A stretch of DNA of 64,000 nt from Brevibacterium sp. Lineage in GTDB: Bacteria > Actinomycetota > Actinomycetes > Actinomycetales > Brevibacteriaceae. The stretch is taken from assembly GCA_030457025.1 (NCBI GenBank), contig JAKDSA010000004.1, positions 19,706-83,705 of the forward strand, read 5' to 3'. This document shows, in pieces, positions 8,771-17,671 of this stretch (position 1 is its first letter; every line of letters begins with the position of its first letter). The position numbers and the translations under genes were made by a program. The notes beneath the pieces are model-generated. The model searched no databases and was not told the DNA's origin. It worked only from the letters and a program-made list of their open reading frames with translations.

Positions 8771-11305
8771 ATGGCCACGTATTCCAGTTCGCTGCGCTCG
8801 GGCCTGCCCAGAGTTGAGGGCGGTGAGCCATGGCCCCCAGAGGGTGTCATCGGCGAGCCGGTCGAGCCGGGCACTTCCCCTGTCTCGGTTGAGCCGGCCG
8901 ACTCGGTTGAATCGGTAGACACCGCCGAGCAGGTCGAGGCCGAGCAGCCCGTTGCAACCGAGCAATCCGCCGAGGCTGAAGAGCCGACCGATGCCGCCGA
9001 GGCTGACGCCCCCGGAGAGTCAGAAGGCGCCGATGAGTCCGGCTCCCTCGCTGCCGGTGCCGGCGTGGGTGCGGCCGGTGTCGCTGCCGGCGCAGCGGCT
9101 GGAACAGTGGCCGCCGCATCCGATTCGGATGCGGTCTCAGATGAAGGTGCCGAGCAGCCGTCCGCTTCGGATTCAGTCTCCGCGCAGTCGTCCGCTCCTG
9201 CCGCGGAGGCGAGCAGTGAGGTTCCGCTGCGCCGTGGTCTGCCCCGCGTTGCCGGTGGCGACCCTTGGCCACCCGAGGGCCTCGCGCCTGCAGGCGTGAA
9301 GGCTCCATCGAGTTCGGAAGCTGTCTCAGCACCCTCCGAGGGTGGGCCCGCTCAGGTCGACTCGGATTCCTCGTCTGTCGCTCCGGCTGCTGCCGGTGCC
9401 GCAGGTGCGGGAGCTGCGGGGGCTGCGGCCGCTGGTGCCGCTGTCGCGTCCACCGTCGACGCTGAGGACGCGCCTGCATCCGAAGCACCCGCGGAAGCTG
9501 CCCCTGCTGAGGCTGCCCCGGCGGCTGAGCCTGCCCCTGCCGGGGATGTTCCGCTGCGCCGTGGTCTGCCCCGCGTTGCCGGTGGCGACCCCTGGCCGCC
9601 GGAGGGCCTAGCCCCTGCAGGTGCAAAGGCTGCCTCGGCACCGTCGACATCTTCGGCCGCGCCCACAGCCTCGACTCCACCTGCCGGTGAGGGTGCTCCT
9701 GCAGCCGAGGGTGCTGCGGGTTCGAGCACATCCGAAGGTGGAGAAGCTCCAGCCGCAGGTGATGCGTCCACGGATACCGACAAGTCAGCGGCAGCCCCGG
9801 CCGCCGCTGCGACGGCCGGCGCTGCTGGTGCCGCCGTCGGTGCTGCTGCGGCCTCCGGGAAGAAACCATCGGGTGAGCTCAGCGATACACCTCTGCGCCG
9901 CGGACTGCCTCGCGCGGCTGGCGGAGATCCATGGCCTCCAGAAGGCTTCGCTCCGGCATCAGCCGGTGCCGCTCCGGCTGCAGAAAATGATTCTTCTGCC
10001 GACTCTTCCTCGGCCGCTCCAGTGGCAGCCGCGGGAGCAGGCGCTGCCGTCGGCACCGGTGCAGCCGGTGCCGCTGTGGCAGCCTCGAGCTCGGACGAGA
10101 AGGCCGCATCCGACGAAAAGGCCGCGGCCGACGAGAAGCCAGCGACCACCTCGGCAGAATCGACTTCGACGAGATCCGGACTGCCGAAGTCAACGGGGCC
10201 TGCGCAGAGGAAGCCGATGGGCAAACCCGCCGCCAAGGCGACGGACAAGCCAACTGCGAAGCCCGCAGCGAAACCGGTAGACAAGCCTGCCGCGAAGACG
10301 AGCGCCGCACCTGCCAAGAAAGCGGAATCGCCTGCTGCCAAATCCTCGGCAACGGCCGCCTCGGCGAAACCGTCGGCAACGTCCGCGAAGAAGAAGGAAC
10401 CGACGATGATCGGTTCGAAGTCCGTGGGCCAGTGGGCGAAGCTCGGCGGCCTCGGACTCGGTGCCCTCATCGTCGTTGCCGGAATCCTCGTCCTCGCCGC
10501 CCGTGGGCTCACGACTCTGCCAGGTGTGCCCGAGTTCCTTGAGCGCTACCCGGGCGAGTACCATCTGCCCGCGTTCGTCGATGACGGATTCCCCGGCTGG
10601 GCGAGGTGGACGCACTTCCTCAACGTCTTCTTCATGGTCCTCATCATCCGCTCCGGCCTGCAGGTCCGTCATCAGCAGAAGCCGCCGGCCTTCTACACCC
10701 CGAAGAAGGGTGGCAAGAAGGTCAGCATCAACCTGTGGTTCCACACGGGCATCGATCTGCTGTGGCTGGCCAACGGCGTCATCTTCGTCGTCCTGCTGTT
10801 CATCTCCGGACATTGGGCGCGCATCGTGCCCACGAGTTGGGAAGTCTTCCCGAACGCCGTCTCGGCAATGCTGCAGTACGCAATGTTGGATTGGCCGGCA
10901 GAGGACGGGTGGGTCAACTACAACTCGCTCCAGCAGCTGATGTACTTCATCGTTGTGTTCATCGCGGCCCCGTTGGCTGCGATCACGGGTGTGCGGATGA
11001 GCGAATGGTGGCCGAAGGACGCCACCAAGCTCAACAAGTTCTACCCGGCGCCGCTGGCTCGCGCGATCCACTTCCCGACGATGATCTTCTTCGTCGTGTT
11101 CATCCTCATCCACGTGTTCCTCGTGTTCACGACGGGTATCCTGCAGAACCTCAACCACATGTACGGGGGTTCGGATGCTCTGAACTGGGTCGGATTCACC
11201 TGGTTCGTGGTGTCGTTGGCAGTCATCGCGGGTGGCTGGTTCGCCGCCAGACCGATGCTGTTGGCACCGATCGCGAATATGTTCGGTCGCGTGTCGAGCC
11301 GGTAG
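8771..11305 (+). CDS. Membrane cytochrome b with long Ala-rich, motif-repeat N-terminus
   Basis: An 844-residue protein in two very different parts. Residues 1-540 are low-complexity Ala/Ser/Glu/Pro-rich sequence containing four copies of GLPRxxGGxPWPPEG (starting at residues 11, 156, 265 and 378), a degenerate GLPKSTG at 470, and a Lys/Ala/Pro-rich tail (480-545). Residues 550-844 form a multi-helix membrane domain like the cytochrome b561/Ni-Fe-hydrogenase cytochrome b group, with histidines 615, 658, 767 and 781 in or near helices, enough to bind two b hemes. It starts one base after the etfA stop. I infer transfer of electrons between ETF and the quinone pool; I know of no standard family with this whole architecture. 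The repeats could be docking motifs. A strong terminator follows. Confidence 0.85.
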   Translation: MATYSSSLRSGLPRVEGGEPWPPEGVIGEPVEPGTSPVSVEPADSVESVDTAEQVEAEQPVATEQSAEAEEPTDAAEADAPGESEGADESGSLAAGAGVGAAGVAAGAAAGTVAAASDSDAVSDEGAEQPSASDSVSAQSSAPAAEASSEVPLRRGLPRVAGGDPWPPEGLAPAGVKAPSSSEAVSAPSEGGPAQVDSDSSSVAPAAAGAAGAGAAGAAAAGAAVASTVDAEDAPASEAPAEAAPAEAAPAAEPAPAGDVPLRRGLPRVAGGDPWPPEGLAPAGAKAASAPSTSSAAPTASTPPAGEGAPAAEGAAGSSTSEGGEAPAAGDASTDTDKSAAAPAAAATAGAAGAAVGAAAASGKKPSGELSDTPLRRGLPRAAGGDPWPPEGFAPASAGAAPAAENDSSADSSSAAPVAAAGAGAAVGTGAAGAAVAASSSDEKAASDEKAAADEKPATTSAESTSTRSGLPKSTGPAQRKPMGKPAAKATDKPTAKPAAKPVDKPAAKTSAAPAKKAESPAAKSSATAASAKPSATSAKKKEPTMIGSKSVGQWAKLGGLGLGALIVVAGILVLAARGLTTLPGVPEFLERYPGEYHLPAFVDDGFPGWARWTHFLNVFFMVLIIRSGLQVRHQQKPPAFYTPKKGGKKVSINLWFHTGIDLLWLANGVIFVVLLFISGHWARIVPTSWEVFPNAVSAMLQYAMLDWPAEDGWVNYNSLQQLMYFIVVFIAAPLAAITGVRMSEWWPKDATKLNKFYPAPLARAIHFPTMIFFVVFILIHVFLVFTTGILQNLNHMYGGSDALNWVGFTWFVVSLAVIAGGWFAARPMLLAPIANMFGRVSSR
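8801..8845 (+). repeat. GLPR/PWPPEG motif copy 1
   Basis: Encodes residues 11-25 of the cytochrome b protein, GLPRVEGGEPWPPEG, right after the start. It is the most diverged of the four full copies (Glu for Ala, Glu for Asp). Confidence 0.85.
9236..9280 (+). repeat. GLPR/PWPPEG motif copy 2
   Basis: Encodes residues 156-170, GLPRVAGGDPWPPEG, preceded by VPLRR. It is identical in protein sequence to copy 3 and close to it in DNA, with a few silent changes. Confidence 0.85.
9563..9607 (+). repeat. GLPR/PWPPEG motif copy 3
   Basis: Encodes residues 265-279, GLPRVAGGDPWPPEG, also preceded by VPLRR and followed by LAPAG as in copy 2, so the conserved unit is longer than the core motif. Confidence 0.85.
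9902..9946 (+). repeat. GLPR/PWPPEG motif copy 4
   Basis: Encodes residues 378-392, GLPRAAGGDPWPPEG, preceded by PLRR and followed by FAPAS. A degenerate fifth copy begins at 10178 (SGLPKSTG) and lacks the PWPP half. Confidence 0.85.
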
Positions 11306-11340
11306 ATCTCGGCTCGTAGGCATCCGGCAGCGGATCACCG

Positions 11341-11376
11341 AAGCCCCCGTAGGATCATTCGATCCTGCGGGGGCTT
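11341..11376 (+). terminator. Hairpin terminator of the etf-cytochrome operon
   Basis: Sixteen-base arms beginning AAGCCCCCG and ending CGGGGGCTT around an ATTC loop, with a single T-G wobble; 35 bases after the stop codon. There is no long T tract, as is usual in high-GC actinobacteria. Confidence 0.85.
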
Positions 11377-11416
11377 CGTCGTATCCCTCTGTTGGGCGGC
11401 GGTCAGTACGGTCAGC

Positions 11417-11483
11417 CAACGGTCGGCAAGTTCAGGCAAGTTCAGGCAACGGTCGGTAAGTTCAGCCAAGGGTCGGCAAGTTC
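11417..11483. repeat. Short tandem repeat array (about 20-base unit)
   Basis: Units CAACGGTCGGCAAGTTCAGG (11417), a half unit (11437), CAACGGTCGGTAAGTTCAGC (11447) and a third unit with CAAGGGTCGGCAAGTTC (11467). A second direct repeat, TTGGGCGGCGG, flanks the array (about 11392 and 11538). It lies between the etf terminator and the 3' end of the GntR gene and has no coding sense I can see. Confidence 0.8.
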
Positions 11484-11555
11484 TCATCGATCGAGAGCGA
11501 AGAATCGATCAGGGCTTGCCGACTGTTGGGCACCTTGTTGGGCGGCGGATCCCCT

Positions 11556-12218
11556 TCAGTGCAGGGCGGCTCGCAGAGTCTTGTCGAACTCGCGGACATG
11601 TTCGGCCGCGTGGGCCTCGACGGCTGATTCCTTGCCCTCAAGGATCGCCTCGAGCAGATCGATGTGCTCGCGAATATGGCCGATGAGGTCGGGAATGCGA
11701 GGGATGACGAGGCACCAGATCCTCGTCGCCAGATCATCGAGGCGGACGAGAGTCTCCATGAGATGCGGGTTGTCGACCGAGCTGTAGATGAGGCGATGGA
11801 CCTCGAGGTCGCGCTCCACGAGGGCGCGTGGTTCGTCGGTCTCCTTCAGTTCCCGCAGATCAGCGATCGTCGCTTCGAACTCTCGACAGCGCTCGGGGGT
11901 GATATTGCGGGCGGCTTTGCGGGCGGCGATGGGCTCGAGGACCTCACGCATCTCGGAGATCGTCGACAGATCCTTGAGATCGATGTTGCTCGCGAAGGTT
12001 CCGCGTCGCGAGTAGGAGACGACGAGGTGGTCACTCTCCAGCCGCTTGAGCGCTTCCCTGATGGGGGTCCGCCCGACGTCGAGCTCGGCGCTCAGGCCCG
12101 CCTCGTTGATGGGGTCACCGGGGGCGATGTCGAGCATGATGAGGCGGTGGCGGAGGATCTCGTAGGCACGCTCGGCCAGAGACATCTTCTGCGACACCGC
12201 ATCGGCCGACGAATCCAT
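11556..12218 (-). CDS. GntR (FadR subfamily) regulator, probable control of the sox operon
   Basis: A 220-residue regulator with an N-terminal winged helix ([48 protein letters not shown], about 13-60) and an all-helical FCD ligand domain with the metal-ligand pattern of Asp/His residues ([31 protein letters not shown]). The ATG at 12218 has AGGAG seven bases upstream; an ATG 48 bases earlier does not. It is divergent from soxB with 106 bases between starts that include a small palindrome, so it most likely regulates sarcosine oxidase. The ligand is inferred only from this position. Confidence 0.9.
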   Translation of the reverse strand: MDSSADAVSQKMSLAERAYEILRHRLIMLDIAPGDPINEAGLSAELDVGRTPIREALKRLESDHLVVSYSRRGTFASNIDLKDLSTISEMREVLEPIAARKAARNITPERCREFEATIADLRELKETDEPRALVERDLEVHRLIYSSVDNPHLMETLVRLDDLATRIWCLVIPRIPDLIGHIREHIDLLEAILEGKESAVEAHAAEHVREFDKTLRAALH

Positions 12219-12295
12219 TTTCACACTCCTGAGATCACCTATTGCGCATGTGCTTTTCCTCGTCATAGACTACAGGAACACACCTGATATATTAG

Positions 12296-12306
12296 TTGAT
12301 GATCAA
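12296..12306. promoter_or_regulatory. Candidate GntR operator before soxB
   Basis: The perfect 11-base palindrome TTGATGATCAA lies 19 bases before the soxB start, between soxB and the divergent GntR gene. Its short half-sites around one central base fit the FadR/GntR pattern. Assignment rests on position only. Confidence 0.45.
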
Positions 12307-12324
12307 ACGGTCGAAGGAGATCGC

Positions 12325-13542
12325 ATGGCCGACCAACTCCCCGAACACCCGGACTTCCTGTGGCGCAACCCGGAACCGAAGAAGTCCTACGAGGCCGTCA
12401 TCATCGGCGGCGGCGGCCACGGTCTCGCGACGGCCTACTACCTCGCGAAGGACCACGGCATGACGAACATCGCCATCCTCGAACGCGGATGGCTGGCCGG
12501 GGGCAACATGGCCCGCAACACGACGATCATCCGCTCGAACTACCTCTGGGACGAGTCCGCCGCGATGTACGAGAAGTCCCTCAAACTCTGGGAGCAGCTG
12601 CCCGAGGAACTCGACTACGACTTCCTGTTCTCCCAGCGCGGAGTCCTCAACCTCGCCCACACCCTGCAGGATGTGCGTGAGTCCCAGAGGCGTGTGAATG
12701 CGAACGCGCTCAACGGCGTCGATGCCGAATGGCTCGACCCCGAGCAGGTCAAGGAAGTCTGCCCGATCATCAACATCGGCGACGACCTACGCTACCCGGT
12801 CATGGGCGGGACCTACCAGCCGCGTGCCGGCATCGCCAAGCATGACCACGTCGCCTGGGCCTTCGCCCGCAAGTGTGACGAAATGGGCGTCGACATCATC
12901 CAGAACTGCGAAGTCACCGGCATCGAACGCATCGGCGACAAGGTCGTCGGAGTCGAGACCAATCGCGGCAACATCGCCACCGAGAAGGTGGCCATGTGCG
13001 TGGCCGGCGACTCCTCGGTCCTGGCCGACATGGCCGGGATCCGACTGCCGATCCAGTCCCATCCGCTGCAGGCGCTGGTGTCCGAACTCTTCGAACCCGT
13101 CCACCCAACCGTCGTGATGTCCAACCACGTCCACGTTTACGTCTCCCAGGCGCACAAGGGCGAACTCGTCATGGGCGCCGGAGTCGACTCGTACAACGGA
13201 TACGGACAACGAGGCGGCTTCCACGTCATCGAAGAGCAGCTCGCCGCCGCGGTCGAACTCTTCCCGATCTTCGCCCGCGCCCATGTGCTGCGCACCTGGG
13301 GTGGAATTGTCGACGTCACCCTCGACGCCTCACCGATCGTGTCGAAGACCGAGGTCGCAGGACTCTACGCCAACTGCGGATGGGGCACCGGAGGCTTCAA
13401 GGGAACACCTGCCGCTGGCTTCACCTTCGCCCACACCATCGCGAACGACGAACCGCACCCGCTCAACGCCCCCTACGCGCTCGACCGGTTCGAAACCGGC
13501 CACCTCATCGACGAGCACGGCGCAGCCGCCGTGGCCCACTGA
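12325..13542 (+). CDS. soxB: Sarcosine oxidase beta subunit
   Basis: The 405-residue catalytic subunit of heterotetrameric sarcosine oxidase, where sarcosine is oxidised and FAD is bound. The dinucleotide motif [19 protein letters not shown] (24-42) and the C-terminal [18 protein letters not shown] are diagnostic. The AKHDH segment puts histidines at 173 and 175, the region where FMN is covalently attached in characterised beta subunits. The ATG at 12325 has AGGAG five bases upstream; an upstream in-frame ATG would run through the operator. It is the first gene of soxBDAG-sdaA-purU. Confidence 0.96.
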   Translation: MADQLPEHPDFLWRNPEPKKSYEAVIIGGGGHGLATAYYLAKDHGMTNIAILERGWLAGGNMARNTTIIRSNYLWDESAAMYEKSLKLWEQLPEELDYDFLFSQRGVLNLAHTLQDVRESQRRVNANALNGVDAEWLDPEQVKEVCPIINIGDDLRYPVMGGTYQPRAGIAKHDHVAWAFARKCDEMGVDIIQNCEVTGIERIGDKVVGVETNRGNIATEKVAMCVAGDSSVLADMAGIRLPIQSHPLQALVSELFEPVHPTVVMSNHVHVYVSQAHKGELVMGAGVDSYNGYGQRGGFHVIEEQLAAAVELFPIFARAHVLRTWGGIVDVTLDASPIVSKTEVAGLYANCGWGTGGFKGTPAAGFTFAHTIANDEPHPLNAPYALDRFETGHLIDEHGAAAVAH

Positions 13543-13567
13543 CCGGATCGACTCAGGAAGGACGACC

Positions 13568-13927
13568 ATGCTTCTCATCGACTGCCCGCACTGCGGGCCA
13601 CGCGACGAAACCGAATTCCACTACGGCGGGCAGGCCCACGTTGCCTACCCGGCCGACCCCCACGCACTGAGCGACCGGGAGTGGGCCGAGTTCCTCTTCT
13701 ATCGCGACAACGACCGCGGCCTCTATGCCGAGAGGTGGAGCCACAGCCTCGGCTGCCGCAAGTGGTTCAACGCCATCCGCGACACCGTGACCTATGACTT
13801 CACGGCCATCTATCCCATGGGCCAGGCCCGACCCGACACCGCCGAGGCTGCTCCACAGGCCTCAGCAATCGCCGAGGCCGACCCACAGCCCCATCCCACC
13901 GCCGGTTTCGAAGGAGCGGTCCGATGA
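13568..13927 (+). CDS. soxD: Sarcosine oxidase delta subunit
   Basis: The 119-residue zinc-binding small subunit. It opens [24 protein letters not shown] (CxxC zinc site at 6-9) and keeps the [19 protein letters not shown] motif. The C-terminal 25 residues are Ala/Pro-rich and poorly conserved. AAGGA precedes the ATG, and the stop overlaps the soxA start as ATGA. Confidence 0.95.
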   Translation: MLLIDCPHCGPRDETEFHYGGQAHVAYPADPHALSDREWAEFLFYRDNDRGLYAERWSHSLGCRKWFNAIRDTVTYDFTAIYPMGQARPDTAEAAPQASAIAEADPQPHPTAGFEGAVR

Positions 13928-16900
13928 CGCACTCCGCTCGTCCTTCCGGTTCGACTCACCTGTCCGGTCCGACTCGCCTCGACCACGCGACCGGCATCGA
14001 CCGGTCGCGCCACATCTCCTTCAGCGTCGACGGCCAGCAGCACACAGGCTTCGCCGGTGACACCATCGCCAGTGCGCTCATCGCCTCCGGCCGCATCGAC
14101 TGCGGAGCCTCGACGTACCTGGGACGGTCCCGCGGGATCCTCAGCGCCGGCATCGAAGAGTCGAATGCCCTGGTCCGGGTCAAGGGACGTATCCCCGGCG
14201 ATGTCAGCGAATCCATGCTGCCCGCCACCCGCGTGCCCATCACCGAGGGCCTCGAGGCCGATTACCTCTCGGGCTTGGGCATCCTCGACCCCGGTCAGGA
14301 CGAACTCGTCTACGAGCACAAGCACATCCATGTCGACGTCCTCATCGTCGGTGCCGGACCCGCCGGTCTGGCCGCCGCCCGGGAGGCCGGGAAGTCAGGC
14401 GCCAGGACGCTCCTGCTCGACGACCGGTCCGCTCCCGGTGGCTCGCTGCTCTCCAGCCCGGGACGCAGTGTCGAGGGAGCCCTCGACGAGTCCATCGACG
14501 AGGTGCCCGCCCCCGAGTGGATCGAGGCCACCGTCAACGGCTTCGCCGAGGCGGAGGAAATCACGTACCGTCCGAACACGACCGTCTTCGGCAGCTATGA
14601 TTCGAACTTCTTCGTCGCCCTCGAAGACCGGACACGCGAACTCGTCGAAACCGAGGGCACGGGCTCCGGCGCGAGCGCGGGCTCTGCCGACAGCGACCGG
14701 GACGACACCGCCTCCCGCGCGGGCACCCGGCAGCGGGTGTGGCACATCCGGGCCAAGCAGGTCGTGCTCGCCACGGGAGCCCATGAGCGCCCCATCGTGT
14801 TCGCCGACAACGACCGACCGGGCATCATGCTCGCTTCGGCCGTGAGAACCTACCTCAACCGCTTCGGCGTCGCCGCGGGTCAGCGCATCGCGATCGCGGC
14901 GACGAACGATTCGGCCTACGAACTGCTGGCCGATCTGCACGCGGCCGGAATCGACGTTCCGGCGATCATCGACTCCCGGGCCACCGCCTCGGCGATGGCC
15001 GAGAGAGTCGTCGACACGACGGGAACCCGACTCATCCTCGGCTCCACGGTCACCGGCACCGCAGGCGAGGGCCCGGCGGGGCGCATCAGCCGGGTCACCG
15101 TCGCAGCCCTCGATGAGGACGCTGTGGCGGCCGGTCACGGCGAAGACATCGACGTCGACCTGCTCGCTGTGGCCGGAGGGTTCTCCCCGGTCATCCACCT
15201 GCACGGACAGCGCAGAGGGCCAATCGTCTGGCGGGCCGACATCGCCGCCTTCGTCCCGAAGACACCGGTGCGCGACCAGTTCACCGTCGGCGCGATCAAT
15301 GGTGACTACTCCCTCGAAGCGGCTCTCAAAGACGGTGCCGAGGCGGGCAATGCCGCAGCCAACCGCTCCGGCTTCGCCGCCGCGCTCACCGTTCCCAAGG
15401 CCGCGGCGATGACCTTTGCACCGGCGCGCCCACTGTGGCTGGTCACCTCGGCCGAGGACGATCACACGGCGCTGACCACGCACTTCATCGACTTTCAGCG
15501 CGATCAGAGCGTGGCGGACGTGCAGCGGGCGATGAACGCAGGCATGCGCTCGGTCGAGCACATCAAGCGCTACACCTCGATCTCTACAGGAGGCGACCAG
15601 GGCAAGACGAGTGCGGTCAATGCCATCGGCGCGATCACCAGCATCCTCGGCGAGACCGACCTGGGCTCGGTCGGGCACACGACCTTCCGCGCTCCCTTCG
15701 CCCCGGTGCCCTTCGCAGCATTGGCCGGCCGGCGGAAGGGCGAGCTGTTCGATCCGGCGCGCATCACCGCGATCCACCCCTGGCACGTGGCCCACGGAGC
15801 CGAGTTCGAAGACGTCGGAGGGTGGAAGCGGCCCTGGTACTACCCCCGCCCGGGCGAGGACATGGAGGCAGCGGTGCTGCGCGAGGGCAAGGCCGTGCGC
15901 GAATCGGTCGGCTTCCAGGACGCCTCGACGCTGGGCAAGATCGAGATCCGCGGCACCGACGCCGGCGAGTTCCTCGGCCAGATCTACACGAACGGCTTCA
16001 AGAAACTGGGGGTCGGCAAGGGCCGCTACGGTCTCATGTGCACACCCGACGGCATGATCTTCGACGACGGCGTCACCCTGCGCGTGGCCGAGGACCGCTA
16101 CCTCATGACCACGACCACCGGCGGTGCCGCGACCGTCCTCGAATGGCTCGAGGAATGGCACCAGACCGAATGGCCGCATCTCGACGTTGTCTTCACCTCG
16201 GTGACGGAGCAGTGGTCGACCGTCGCGGTCGCCGGCCCCAGGTCGCGAGACGTCATCGCCAAGATCGCCCCGAACCTCGACGTGTCCAATGAGAACTTCG
16301 AGTTCATGGGCTTCCGCGAGACGACCCTGGCGGGCGGGATCCCGGCGCGCATCTGCCGGATCTCCTTCTCCGGTGAGCTGGCCTTCGAGGTCAATGTCGA
16401 GAACTACTACGGCCTGGCCGTGTGGGAGGCCGTCGCCGAGGCGGGGGCCGAGTTCGACATCACCCCCTACGGCACCGAGGTCATGCACGTCCTGCGTGCC
16501 GAGAAGGGTTTCATCATCGTCGGTCAGGACACCGACGGGACCGTGACCCCGCAGGATGCGGGCATGGAGTGGATCGTCTCGAAGTTCAAGGACTTCATCG
16601 GCAAACGCTCATACTCACGGATCGACACGGCCCGCGAGGACCGCAAACACCTCGTCGGGGTCCTTCCCGTCGACGGCACGACCCGGCTGGCCGAAGGTGC
16701 GCAGCTCATCACCTCGGGCACCCCGGTGACTCCGGAGGCCGGGCCTGTGCCGATGATCGGCCACGTCACCTCCTCCTACATGTCGCCGAGCCTCGATCGC
16801 CCGATCGGTCTCGCCTTCGTCGAGAACGGCCGGAACCGGACGGGTGAGATCATCCAATCCCCGGTTGCAGGCAGCCTCGTCGACGTCGAGATCACCTCGC

Positions 16901-16941
16901 CCGTCTTCTACGATCCAGAAGGGAACCGCCGTGATGGCTGA
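13924..16941 (+). CDS. soxA: Sarcosine oxidase alpha subunit
   Basis: At 1005 residues, the large subunit. An N-terminal ferredoxin-like segment ([30 protein letters not shown]) leads into an NAD-binding domain ([17 protein letters not shown], from about 139). The C-terminal third is a GcvT-like tetrahydrofolate domain ([23 protein letters not shown] onward, ending [13 protein letters not shown]), which captures the sarcosine methyl as 5,10-methylene-THF. A Gly/Ser-rich insertion ([18 protein letters not shown], about 246-263) sits in the NAD domain. It overlaps soxD by 4 bases and soxG by 8. Confidence 0.96.
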   Translation: MTHSARPSGSTHLSGPTRLDHATGIDRSRHISFSVDGQQHTGFAGDTIASALIASGRIDCGASTYLGRSRGILSAGIEESNALVRVKGRIPGDVSESMLPATRVPITEGLEADYLSGLGILDPGQDELVYEHKHIHVDVLIVGAGPAGLAAAREAGKSGARTLLLDDRSAPGGSLLSSPGRSVEGALDESIDEVPAPEWIEATVNGFAEAEEITYRPNTTVFGSYDSNFFVALEDRTRELVETEGTGSGASAGSADSDRDDTASRAGTRQRVWHIRAKQVVLATGAHERPIVFADNDRPGIMLASAVRTYLNRFGVAAGQRIAIAATNDSAYELLADLHAAGIDVPAIIDSRATASAMAERVVDTTGTRLILGSTVTGTAGEGPAGRISRVTVAALDEDAVAAGHGEDIDVDLLAVAGGFSPVIHLHGQRRGPIVWRADIAAFVPKTPVRDQFTVGAINGDYSLEAALKDGAEAGNAAANRSGFAAALTVPKAAAMTFAPARPLWLVTSAEDDHTALTTHFIDFQRDQSVADVQRAMNAGMRSVEHIKRYTSISTGGDQGKTSAVNAIGAITSILGETDLGSVGHTTFRAPFAPVPFAALAGRRKGELFDPARITAIHPWHVAHGAEFEDVGGWKRPWYYPRPGEDMEAAVLREGKAVRESVGFQDASTLGKIEIRGTDAGEFLGQIYTNGFKKLGVGKGRYGLMCTPDGMIFDDGVTLRVAEDRYLMTTTTGGAATVLEWLEEWHQTEWPHLDVVFTSVTEQWSTVAVAGPRSRDVIAKIAPNLDVSNENFEFMGFRETTLAGGIPARICRISFSGELAFEVNVENYYGLAVWEAVAEAGAEFDITPYGTEVMHVLRAEKGFIIVGQDTDGTVTPQDAGMEWIVSKFKDFIGKRSYSRIDTAREDRKHLVGVLPVDGTTRLAEGAQLITSGTPVTPEAGPVPMIGHVTSSYMSPSLDRPIGLAFVENGRNRTGEIIQSPVAGSLVDVEITSPVFYDPEGNRRDG

Positions 16942-17671
16942 CACCACCCACACCACCGAGCATCGCCAGAGACAGCTGCGCACCGTCGAGTCCTCCGCCG
17001 AGGCGCTCGATGCCCTCCGCGTCTCTCCCGGAGCCCACCTCGCCGAGGAGATGGCCACGGCCACCAAGGCCGGCGCAGACGCCGTGGGGCTGCGGGAACG
17101 AGTCTTCGCCGTCCAGCTCGGGCTGCGTTGTACGCCGCGAACCGCCTCGGCCGAGGCGCTCGAGTCTGCTCTCGGGATCACCTTGCCCACGCAGATCGGC
17201 GAGGTCACCGGTGACGAAGCGGGACTGTATGCGCTCTGGCTGAGTCCCGATGAGTTCCTCGTCGTCGACGTCTCCCGGCGTCAGCGGCCCGGAGAGACCC
17301 TCGTCGCCGAGGCCTCCCTCGAGGGGCTACCGGGACAGGCTGTGGATCTGTCAGCGAACCGCACGATCCTCGAACTGACCGGGTCGAAGGCCCGTGAGGT
17401 CCTTGAGAAGAGCGTCCGCACCGACCTCCACCCGCGGGCCTTCGGCGTCAGCACGGCGATCTCGACCCAGCTGGGGACGGTGCCGGTCATCCTGCACCAC
17501 TCCGCAGCGCTCGAATACCGCGTCTATCCGCGGGCGAGCTTCGCGGACTTCACGGTCCGCTGGCTGCTCGACGGAATGGCGGAGTTCCTCATCGACGGAG
17601 GTGCCGCGGACCTCGCCGGCAGCACGAGTGCCATCGGCACCGCGAGTGCCGAGGCCGAGAGCAGGCACTGA
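16934..17671 (+). CDS. soxG: Sarcosine oxidase gamma subunit
   Basis: The 245-residue gamma chain, a GcvT-like fold that packs against the alpha subunit. The recognisable core includes [50 protein letters not shown] and [28 protein letters not shown] 16934 is preceded by an in-frame GTG (16931); either would overlap the end of soxA, giving coupled translation. Its TGA shares a base with the ATG of sdaA. Confidence 0.93.
   Translation: MADTTHTTEHRQRQLRTVESSAEALDALRVSPGAHLAEEMATATKAGADAVGLRERVFAVQLGLRCTPRTASAEALESALGITLPTQIGEVTGDEAGLYALWLSPDEFLVVDVSRRQRPGETLVAEASLEGLPGQAVDLSANRTILELTGSKAREVLEKSVRTDLHPRAFGVSTAISTQLGTVPVILHHSAALEYRVYPRASFADFTVRWLLDGMAEFLIDGGAADLAGSTSAIGTASAEAESRH

Noticed and set aside
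10190-11419. 409-codon frame antisense to the cytochrome b membrane domain
   Set aside because: Charged repetitive translation with no hydrophobic or domain structure; the sense strand encodes clear helices.
11417-11483. Possible CRISPR array
   Set aside because: Units are directly adjacent with no unique spacers and no cas genes are present.
14395-16488. 697-codon open frame antisense to soxA
   Set aside because: High-GC codon bias leaves long open antisense frames; the soxA product is a clear full-length match and the antisense translation has no recognisable domain.
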